Positions 23,901 through 35,900 of a DNA stretch of 64,000 nt are shown piece after piece. The stretch's first letter is position 1; every line of letters starts with the position of its first letter. The translations under genes were made by a program, and so were the position numbers. The DNA comes from Owenia fusiformis (lineage: Eukaryota; Annelida; Polychaeta; Sabellida; Oweniidae): positions 34,464,166 to 34,528,165 of the forward strand of contig CAIIXF020000011.1 of assembly GCA_903813345.2 (NCBI GenBank). The letters run 5' to 3'. The notes under the pieces were generated by a model that saw only the letters and a list, made by a program, of their open reading frames with translations, was not told the DNA's origin and made no database searches.

Positions 23901-26900
23901 TAAAAACTTTAAAATGGCCGTCTACCAAAAGTGTCATTAGACAGTATTCACATACCAAATATGAACAAAATCACTCTACTACTTTTCAAGTTACAGCAAA
24001 AAATGTAAAATAGCGTGTAAAGGCCACCATTTTTCAAGATGGATGCCACGTGCTTCTTCGATATCTACATTTCTAGCTTTATTAATGTCCTATATAATTT
24101 TTTTACATTTAAAACATATTGCTATTATAGTTTTACATATTGTACCTAAATTACTGTAAAATTGGCACTAAAATGGCCAGCATTTTTAAATGAGCAGCCA
24201 TTTTGAAAATCGGCTTTCAAGCAGAACTTCTACCCCAAGAGGGTATATGTGTACAAAATATGAACAAAATTGGGCCAACGGTATTTGAGGTTCTGCCCAG
24301 ACAGACAGAGGCGTTCCCTATATCCCTCCAAACTTCATTCGATGGGTTAACTATTTTTGAATTCCATTGACAGAAAGATGGGGTTATAGATTATAAATAG
24401 ATTTCTTGGAGTGCCAAACTTCCTACTTTATCGAACCATGTTCTTACTCTAACTAAGGCAAAATTCTCTCTCTTTCAGGACGTGCTAGATCAGAAGCAGG
24501 ACTAAGAAATCAACATGATGAACAGAACAGAGCACAATCAGCTTCAAGAATGAACAACAGACAGTCTGTACAGAATACAAGACCAGCTTACGATCAAAGT
24601 GACCAACGAAGATCGAGACCAGTTAACGGAAAAATACCAGAAACTGTATATGATTATGAACGGCCCAAAGCGTATACTACACCAAGCATACCATCGTATG
24701 AACCTACACCGAGGATAACATCGTACGGCACTGAAAACCATAAATCAAATGCAACACAAAGTGTGTCAGCTACAAGAATGAACAACAGACAGTCTGTACA
24801 GAATACAAGACCAGCAAACGATCAAAGTGACCAACGAAGATCGAGACCAGTTAACGGAAAAATACCAGAAACTGTATATGATTATGAACGGCCCAAAGCG
24901 TATACTACACCAAGCATACCATCGTATGAACCTACACCGAGGATAACATCGTACGGCACTGAAAACCATAAATCAAATGCAACACAAAGTGTGTCAGCTA
25001 CAAGAATGAACAACAGACAGTCTGTACAGAATACAAGACCAGCTTACGATCAAAGTGACCAACGAAGATCGAGACCAGTTAACCAAAAAATATCAGAAAC
25101 TGTATATGATTATGAACGGCCCAAAGCGTATACTACACCAAGCATACCATCGTATGAACCTACACCGAGGATAACATCGTACGGCACTGAAAACCATAAA
25201 TCAAATGCAACACAAAGTGTGTCAGCTACAAGAATGAACAACAGACAGTCTGTACAGAATACAAGACCAGCTTACGATCAAAGTGACCAACGAAGATCGA
25301 GACCAGTTAACGGAAAAATACCAGAAACTGTATATGATTATGAACGGCCCAAAGCGTATACTACACCAAGCATAACATTGTATGATACAACAAGCTTAAC
25401 ATCGTATGATACTACACCAAGCATAGCAGATAGCATGACATTGTATGATCATATACCAAGAATAACAGCATATGATTGTTATGAATCGGATGATAGTATA
25501 CCAAGCATAACATTGTATGATACTATACCAAACATAAAATTGTATGATCCAACACCAAGCATAGCATCGATTGATAGCATGACATTGTATGATCATATAC
25601 CAAGAATAACAGCATATGCTTGTTATGAATCGGATGATAGTATACCAAACATAACATTGTATGATACTACCCCAAGCATACCATCGTATAATACTACACC
25701 AAGGATAACATCATCTGCCACTGGTAACCATACATCAAATGCTACACAAAATGCATATATAACTGAGAGCTTTAGTTCATTTACCGATATAAATAGGATA
25801 AGACAAGATAACCCACCAAATTCTGGAAGTGGCGCATACGCAAAACAAAAGAAAAAATCAAAATCATGCCCTGGGTGCACAATACTTTAGAATTTGTTTA
25901 ATTTGCTGACAAGTTCAATATTGTAATATGTGCCCAAAAACCTAATAAACTACATCTTAGTGAGAGGGTAAAGGTCCATGTGCAGTATGGCAAGTGATTT
26001 TAGATAGTCACCATCTAGACCATTTGTATGACATATTGATTGGAGCAGGTGTGTTCCATTTCAAGCCTCGCTTAGTCCTGCTAAACATTGATTGGTTACT
26101 TAAAAGTAATAATATGTCAGAGACTCAGTAGTAGGATTCGTTTTGCAGATGATGAGTCGCTGATTGAAGCTTTTACCAACAGTGTGTATTCAATCGCTAA
26201 GAATGGACTTCAGCATTTTTTTCGGTTCATTATACATTTATTTCAATCATATTGCAGTCAAAAGAGTTACACAGGTCGCTGCCTAGCGCAATGTGCATTA
26301 CAGGCTAGCATTTTGAAATGAATATAAATTAAATTAATTTAATTAATTGAGTGAGTTATACATATAAATGTGCTAACTAGTAGCCTACACCTAATGGTGA
26401 AAAGTAAATCAAAATAAAATAGGTTAGGTTAAGCTAAGAATAAAATCAATGAACCTTCCTTTTAGTTGAGAATCTTGTTGAATTGAGAATGAATTTTTGA
26501 AAATTAAAAATTCAATTTTGTCTTGTCCACTGAGATGGGTCTCAAGGTTTTGCTGCTCAAGGGTTTCTTCAAGGTTTTTCCTTTGTGTTGAATGGCGCTT
26601 ACATTGCAGAATCAGGTGTTTAGGGGTTGCACTCTTACCACAGACACATAGATTAGTTGTGTTGGGAAAATTATGAGCAAACTTTTGTGACTCAAAATAG
26701 AGTCCGCATCTAATTCTGTTTAAGGTAATTTCTTGTTTTCGAGAAAGATTGAGTTTAGAAGTTGTATTGAAGTCATTAAACTTTGAAGATTTCTTTTTGA
26801 TTTTACTTTTGAACAAAGAGATGGTGGGAGTAGACCTCTCTTCTAGTGATAACTTATTCCATTCAGAGATCAATCTTAGCACTGGTCCATTAATTAGTCG

Positions 26901-29900
26901 TGCACTTGATTTAACCGGTATTTGGAAAGGTCTATGGGTTCTGAGAACCCTTCTTTGCTCAGATTTATAATGGTCAAAACATTCAACAATATAATCGGGT
27001 GCCATATTTCTACAAATTTTAAACATAATAATGAGATTTTTGTCTCTCCTTCTGGACTCAAGTGGTTTCCACTTCAGGCAATCAAGAGTTTTAAGAGTAC
27101 TTGATCCATGTAATGCCCCAGAGCAGCTGAGTGCTGCTCTATAGTGCAATCTGTCTAGTTTTATCAAATTTTGAGCTGTGCTTGAGCCATAGATTGAACT
27201 ACAATAGTCCAGGTGTGGTAAAATAAAGGAGTTATATATAAGTTCAAGGTGCCTAGATTTTAATTTATAAGATAGTGATTTCAGTGGATTGAGTTGTTTT
27301 TGCACCTTGCTGGCAAGTTCACTTATATGTACATCAAATTTTAAGCGGTGGTCAAAAGTGAATCCCAGGTGTTTATGGGAAGTTTTGTATGGGATTTCAA
27401 CACCTTCAAAGAATAAGGGCATAATGTCAAAATTATTAATATTCTTGGGTTGGAATATCATGTGAGCACTTTTTGATGCTTTAAATTGTAAATGCCATTT
27501 AATAGACCACTGTTCAATTATGTTCAGATCATGTTGCAGGTCAAAGGTTTGGTTATCATCGATATTGAAAGAGGCATAGGCTGACGTGTCGTCCGCATAA
27601 ATATAACATTCTGATCTGAGGTTGTCAGGAAGATCGTTTATGTAGATGAGAAATAGGAGTGGCCCAAGGACAGATCCCTGAGGTACTCCTGTGTTAATGT
27701 ATCCGATATTTGAAAAGTTCGATTTTACATCATCAACTGTTACACAGATTTTTCTTTCTGAGAGGTAGGATTTAAGAAGTGTTAGGGTCATACCAGAAAT
27801 TCCGTAAGATTCTAGTTTATGGAGAAGTAGAGAGTGCGGAACAGAATCAAACGCAGAACTGATATCAAGGAAACAGGCATTTACACATTTCCCTTTTTCG
27901 AATTCATTCAAAATAAAGTCAATGATAGCCGTAATTTGGAGTTCAGTATTATGACCAGCTAAGAATCCGGATTGTTTTGCAAAGAGTAGTTTGTTTCTAA
28001 AAATATGCTCGGTAATTTGAGAGTGGACAACTGTCTCCAGGATTTTTGAAAATCCTTGAAGTAAAGTTATAGGTCTATAATTTTCAATAGCTGATCTGTC
28101 GGTTTTTTTGAAGATGGGGATGGTGTTGCCTTCCTTCCATATAGTTGGAAATTCTCCAGTCTTGAAGATAAGATTAAAGAGGTCAGCAAGCTTAACTGAT
28201 AGTGATGGGGAAGCTAATTTGATCATATCATTGGTTACATTATCTAAGCCAGCTGCTTTATTCTTTTTTAGTGATTTAATAATAAGGTCAAGGTCTTCTG
28301 ATGATGTGCTTAAGTTATCCATTTTGATATGGGTTCTTTTATTAAATTGTGGGAGTGAATGGTCAAAATTGTGGTCAGTGTGATATTTTGATGTAAAAAA
28401 AGATAGAAACAAATTTGCCTTTTCAAGGCTTGTAGTTGCAAGTAGATTCCCAAAAATCAAAGAGGGAAATCCAGTATAGTATTTTATATTTAAAAGTTTT
28501 TGAATGATTGCCCAGTATTTGTTGTTTCCATTATTTTCTGCCTCAAGGTTGTCACATATTTTGGAATGGTAATTTTCTTTTGCTTCAGTGATTTTATCTT
28601 TAACTTGCTGAGCTAAAAGTTTATAGTTATCATGGTCAATCTGCTTATTTGAATTTTTGAACCGTTCATAAAATTGTGATTTTTTCCTAATCAGGTGTTT
28701 AATATCGTTATTTATCCAAGGTTGATCTTTTGAATTAAAGGTAGTTATTTTATTTGGAATGTTTTGTTCAAAGATGTTAAATACATCTCTAGTAAATGTT
28801 TCTGTTAATTGGTCAATATCATTGCATTCATTATATCTTTGTTCAATGTTTATGTCAAATATTTGGCTGTTTATTCGCTCTATGTTAGACTGGTCATACT
28901 TCCAAATACGTTTTTGATGTTTAGAAGTTCCTAAAATTTTCATTGGAAATGTAAGTTCCAATGTTGAATGGTCAGTACAGCCTATTGGATGAGTCACTTT
29001 AGATTCCCTTATCAGATCAGGTGAATTAGTTATTGCTAGGTCAATACATGATCGTGATTGATTAGTTATTCTTGTGGCTTCATGGATAAGTTGAACAAGG
29101 TTACATTCCATCAAAATTTCATCAAGTCTTTCCCCATTTGAATCAGTTTGCCCCTTAGACCACCATTTTTTGTTCTTAGAGTTAAAATCCCCATTTATCA
29201 GTAGGTAATCACACTGGCATTTAGAGGCCTGCTTAAAAGTGTTTTCAGCGGTATCAAAAAATATCTTTTCTTGATTTTTATCTAAATTTGGAGATTTGTA
29301 GTAAATCCCATATAAAATTTTAGTATTTTTATATTTAATCTCTACCCAAATGCAGTCTGTGGTATCTAGGTCAGGTCTTGGTTTCACCAATAGTTCGGAC
29401 TTCGGCATGTGTTCAATGATTGGATAAAAAGATGCAATAAATGCATAGCCCATGGTAGGGACTATTTTGATGGAGAATGAACATTGATACTGCACCAAAT
29501 AAAAGTCTTCATTAATGTTAAACCCCTGGTTAAAACTCTGTAATAATACCACATTGTTTGACAAGAAATTGTATTTATTTATTTATTTTATTAAAGTGTC
29601 ACTTGTATCATATCATACAACCAGCCCTATCTGGGCTTATGAGACACATTTGAACATTTTAAAATAACTAGTTATTGTTTAAAAATAAAGTCTTTCCTGA
29701 TCTGCATTATGTCAATTAAATACTGACCAAACATCTTAGTGTATCTTTTACTTTTAAAAATGTCACTTAAAGTCAGACTCTCTATTTCCAATTTTTCAAA
29801 GAACTCATTTCTTTTTTTCCTATATGCACTACAATCAAAAATAAAGAAATTGTAATAAACAGTGATTTTATTCAGCTCGCCTACCTCATTGTCCTGTTAC

Positions 29901-32900
29901 TATGGTAACCAAATGTCATAGTTAATATTATATTTTTTCAATGATATTAATACAATACCAAGCTATCATATACATGTTGCTCCTGACCTAGTATGAACAA
30001 AATCCACCAAGAACTATTTTTTTTAGATAAAACGGTGGAGAACTTTTGGATCAACCCCCGTACATGTATGCTTAATCATCATCATGGGAATTAGGGTGGC
30101 TCAAAAGGAGATATTTTGGTGTAGAGATTTAGGTAAAATTTGATAAAATTTAGGGGTCCCCCACTGACCCTAAATTTTCTGTTTTTTGGCAGAAATCTAC
30201 CAAAATGCATAACACTATCACTGGGAATCTAATTTTGTTATATTTCAAGGATATTTTACAAAGACTGTTCAAATGCTGATTTGAGAAATGCTTAAAAAAA
30301 TACTTGCAGTTAATATTTTTTATGGATAGCTGTGAATTCTGACTAAATAACATTAGAAATTTTTAGAAAAATTCATGATTTGTCTAACAAAGTCTTTCAA
30401 AAACCCCTTTTTGAAATTAAAAAATGTCTTTCAATCATATCTCCCTGTGTCCCTCGAAAAATATCATACCTTATATCAACAATTGTAAACTTTCGGCTGA
30501 TTGGGATTCCGACCATTGGGATTTGGACGAATAGGATTTGAATCATTCAGATTCTGACGAATGGGATTTGGACCATTTGGATTCTAACCCATGGGATTCG
30601 GTCCATTGGGATTCGGACCAATATTATGTCCCCTCTGCATAGCAAATGGTTATTGGGTTATGTGTCAATCTAACCTAGTCTTTTGATTGCTTTTTTAAGG
30701 TTTTATTGTCACAACCCAATTGAAATAGTAGTCTATAGACGTTGTTCTTCAAACATGCAATCTAATAAAAATTAATTCTATGTATGTAGACATAATTTCT
30801 GATAAGTGAGACTTCTGAGAAGTGATTTATAATCTAATACTCCTCGAATCTAATCGATGATATCACTAAAAACAACTGCAACTATCAAGAGCCGATCAGA
30901 AATATTATTCGCAAGCTAGACAACACGACACACAAAAACACAACATCGTGCTGATCAATACAAATATCTTTTACTGACACTCTACTATAACTTATTATAC
31001 TACACAATATTATAACTAAGACTGATCAACTGTTATAATAAAATGCCGTATAATGCAACGGAGTATATGAGACCTTCTGAGATATACTACACTCAAGATA
31101 GTATAGGAGTAAGGTTCACTGATGGGAATCTCCTAAGTGATGTTTACTACAGCATAATTGAAGGCAATCTTAATCCAAATGAGGACATTCCACCTTTGAC
31201 TGTTGTCTATCATGATGGTAAACCATTTGCACTGGGATGCAGGCGTTTGTATATATACAAAAAACTTGAGGAGCTCGATGTTATTCGTAAAGTTATCGTT
31301 GAAATAAGCACCCCACAGAGAGAAAGTCATAGATTCCAAAAATTGCTGACTACACAAAATGGCGGGACTTCGATCGAGCTGAGAGGGCGTTTCAGAGAAA
31401 GACGTGCACACGTTTATCCATGGGAGTTCTACAAAAACAGATATCACTATGAAAATTGGACTAAAAGTGAGAAGTTCAAGGCTAAAGACAGAAGTAAGTG
31501 ACTCCAATGATGAATATGATATCTTACCAAATATTTTGCACGTTTGAAGTGAGAGCCTACCTAGAGAGAAAATATGACTTCTCAGAATCTATATAAGTCC
31601 TTATTGAACCATTGTTTCCCATACTGATTACACATAAATATCAATATGATAAGGTTCAAGAGGTCATCAACTCATCATATTTAACTCCCCTATCATTACA
31701 GCTTGACTTTTTGACAAAAGTTCTATTTAAACTACTTAGACTTCCTTCACCAATAAAAAAAATATAATGTCTTTCAACTTGTTAAGATGGCAGGTTATGA
31801 CTGGGTTGTTCGCAACCTGCATAATATTGCTAAAACAAAAACTCAAAATTGAACACTGTACTAACAGTAATTTTAATATATTTTTTATATTACAAGGTCA
31901 ATCTATTTTGAGAATTTTTATGTAATATTTTAAGTTTGGTGTATCTATAGAATCTATTCTTCTGAGATTTATCGTTATCTGTTGACAGTCATCAAGTCAA
32001 ATCAATAGATTCAGCTCATTTTTGAAATATAACTATTTCTAAATTCCATTGACAGATAGATGGGCTTAGTTAAATAGATTCTTTGAGTACCAAACTACCT
32101 ACCATAATGAACCATGTTCTTAACATAACTGATACAAAAATTTCAAGGCAAAATTCTCACTCTTCCAGGACGTGCTAGATCAGATTCTGGACCAAGAAAT
32201 CAACGTGATCAACAGAGCAGAGCACAATCAGCTACAAGAATGAACAACAGACAACCTATACAGAATACAAGACCAGTTTACGATCAAACTGACCAACAGA
32301 GATCAAGACCAGTTACGCGAAAGATACCAGGGACAACTATATATGATTATGAACAACCCACAGTGTATACTACCCCAAGCATACCATCGTATAATACTAC
32401 ACCATGGATAACATCATCTGCCACTGGTAACCATACATCAAATGCTACACAAAATGCATATATAACTGAGAGCTTTAGTTCATTTATCAATATAAATAGG
32501 ATAAGACAAGATAACCCACCAAATTCTGGAAGTGACGCATACGCAAAACAAAAGAAGAAATCGAAATCATGCCCTGGGTGTACAATACTTTAGAATTTGT
32601 ACTTGCTGACAAAGTCAATATTTCAATATGTGGCAAAAACCTAATAAACTACATGCTAAGGAGAGGCTTGAGGGTAAATGTCCAAAGTATGTAAGTTTTA
32701 TATTTAAGCAAGGCACTAACATGTGCAATGTCATCACCTGCCATTTGTTACAGATGCTGACTACCATAAACAACCAAACACCATCCACAATAAAGGTGGA
32801 TACTATTACAATATGTCACCACTTGTGGTGGCGGCATAAATATCACTCAATTACATTTTTGGAGATATGGAATAGATCCAGAAATATCAGCAAGTTATTC

Positions 32901-35900
32901 ACTGAAAGTTAAAATTTGCTTATTTTTAATTTACAATATACTGTATAACTTCACACTTTTCATTACAGTAACTTTGTGCAATAATTTTGAAGTAGAATTG
33001 TAGACAATTTTATGTAAAGCACAGCTGATTCAATATACAGCGAACTGAATTCAATTTTATTTCATAGTCTTGTCTCAAGACTGTGTATTCCCCATGTTGG
33101 GAAGATGAAGTACAAGGGGAGGTTGAGTATACAGTCTTGAAGCAAAATTATTTTCTTACAAATGATCTTTTTTATACATACTTCAAATTTATTTCTATAT
33201 ATCAAGGTTTTACAAATGATAATGATAACCTACATAACATCCTGCTTGACACCCAGTGGGCATACACTACAGTGTAACATCATAAATTGTATCTAAATAA
33301 CATTTGATAGAAAGCACATGTAGGAGATATGTTGTGAATATTTGTAATTGTAACTGAATGTCCTATCTGAAATCCAATCCAAATATTAGTGCTTTTGTAT
33401 TTTGTATATATATATTGTCAAGCATATATTCTTATGTTTATAAACTTCTTATGTACATGTCCATGTTTATTACATGCTTTATTATACTGACTGAAACATT
33501 TTGACTTAGAAACATCTTTCTTTCTAATTCAAGATAAGGCATAAAAAGATTTTATGAAACACGTCTTTGTTAATGAGACGAAATATCATTGATTTCTGCA
33601 TGTTGTACAGAAATACTAAAAAATATTCCTTAAAAATAATATATATTTGCATAGGATATACACACATGCATCCTCACAGTTTTGCACATGAACAAGGGCA
33701 TTTTTCTTATCAAATACGTTCCTTTATCTTAATATATTTTCAAAAATGTCAAAGTCAAACACTTCATTTATTTGGTTAAAGATGGATAAATGACAGCTAT
33801 GAGGGTGTAGACTTCTAAGATATACCTAAGTGGACCCATTTCTCAGAACTTTAAACATCTACTTTTAATATAATATTTTTGTGATTTAGAAAGGAGCGGT
33901 CAATATGCTAATGAAAGTACACACACATAATAAATTGTGTGTTTTGGGAAGGAGGTAAAATTCCAATATGTCTTGTTGGGAAACATACTTGGAGAAAAAT
34001 TAATGAATGTTTAGTTACATTTCAGGGGGATGGTTATTCAGAATTGTCAATAATTGCATTTTGAGATATAAGCTTCAAATATTGACCTAGTTTCTTACTA
34101 TATCAGCATTTATCAGATTTTATTCCTGTTGAAGGAAATCAAATAAATACACTGCCAAATTTTATAAAAATATGCTTGAATAATTGTTGAGTTTCTGCTG
34201 TAGATTTTTAAAATTTTTTACTGTAGTTTAAAACAGAAAAGATGCTAAACTGTACATAACTACATGTATTCATTTAATTTAGTATGTTTAACATGTATTT
34301 ATTTACCCTAGCCTTTGCTTTGTTAAACATATTAATTGTTTTTTTGTCAAATAAATGTTAATTGTTTTATAGATATTTATAACTCAAATAAAAATTTGAA
34401 GAAAATCAAAAAGATCTTACCTTGTATTTGTTTTATGACGTACATGAGTATTTCTACAAGGGACAATGGGTTGATTCTGTGCTCAAAGTCAGCCAGGAAA
34501 TGCTCATATAACTGAAACACAATGAACATTTTCATTAAATAACATGTTTTCTCACGTGATCTGTCACTGGTCCCCACGTGGCTCGTTTTGGTGCATTAGA
34601 TCATGACATCATAATGCCAAAATGTTTTGTTATTTGTTTACACAACAATCATATGGTTGCCGTGACGTTGTGATTACTAAGGAACCAATAAACCAACGCC
34701 GTATTTTGTATATGACGTTACTAATCACGTGGGGGCCAATTTGATGGATCAGTTAGTTTTATTTCGTTATCTATGACCGTTAGCAGTTATCTAACATTTA
34801 TTTTATAATGGCTATCCCAAGAACTCTACGTTGGGTTTACAATGGAGAAAACCGCATTTTTGTAGCTGCAAGTTGAGAAAAGCTATTTCATTTGTCCTTT
34901 AAGCTGTCAAATTATCAAATATGTGAAATATTTACCTCTATCAGTCCAGTCCCTTTGTCAAAGTAAGGATTTTTTACAAATTCCTGTAGCTCCAGAGTCA
35001 GTTGATGCCATAATCTAGAAATAAAGTAAAAATAAAACAAAGAATAAAACATAATTAATACAGGGCAAGTGAAAATAAAGTTACCATCTTACATTCATTA
35101 CAGGATTGGTATCAATATGGCAAACTTAATTAAACACATTTTTCTGTTAATCCAGCCATCAAAAATTCTGAAAATTTTACACATTCTCAATTCAATGATC
35201 AATTTTTGAATGGCAATGCTTTAATTTCCAAAAAGATATATACTTTTCTCTATGTTGTTTTAAAAAAACATCAGACACTTCTTTTGTTCTCAGTATCATA
35301 TGTTCGGAATGATATGAAACATCTATCCGAACCTCATTGGAACAAAATGACATAACAATAACATATACACAACATGTTTAGATCTCTCAGTATTGTAATT
35401 GTACAGAGGAAAGTTTGGTTTATTAAAAAAAACATTTTGTCAATAAAATAAAAGGTTAACTTTAATTTTTTTTCTATTTTTGGGTTTTGTTCTAATTTTT
35501 TGAATACTTTTTGTGAAATGAACCAAACTTTCCTTTGTATAACTATATCATTGAGAGGGCTAAGAAAATGTTATGCTATTTCTAGACACACTGGTGTCCC
35601 ATTAATCGAGAGAGCCTGTTCTTTAAGTATTCATTTATATTCTAGGATAAATGCCTAAAACATTCATAGTTTTGTTCTTGTAACATTTTTTGAGACACTC
35701 TGTGATATATTATCCTGTAACTAAAATTGCCATACATTGTCTAGAAATAGTGTGTCATTGACGATACCGAAGACGCTATATTGCAGCGATTCACGACCCA
35801 ATATGATCGGAATTGAGATTTCATATGATACATCACCACAAGAGCATAATACATGCACAAAATTACCGACCATAATGTCCCATGAAACGAAAACCAAGTG

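Larger units (their letters stand above)
18322..25920 (+). repeat. Segmental duplication, copy 1 (with later insertions)
   Basis: Shares several hundred bases upstream of the gene, both exons, the splice junctions and the 3' end with 30062-32640. Shared landmarks include ATGCTTAATCATCATC, CAATCATATCTCCCTGTGTC, the GGGATTCGGACCATT short repeats and TGATATCACTAAAAACAA. Copy 1 additionally holds a TIR element, two LINE fragments, a foldback and the 228-bp repeat expansion, which copy 2 lacks. Confidence 0.85.
30062..32640 (+). repeat. Segmental duplication, copy 2
   Basis: Homologous to parts of 18322-25920, in the same orientation and the same PSMD13 intron. It lacks the TIR element, LINEs, foldback and 228-bp expansion, and has its own insertion of about 125 bases near 30090-30215. 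Confidence 0.85.

Noticed and set aside
25396-25880. Minus-strand ORFs over the Tyr-rich repeats
   Set aside because: Low-complexity antisense reading of exon 2.
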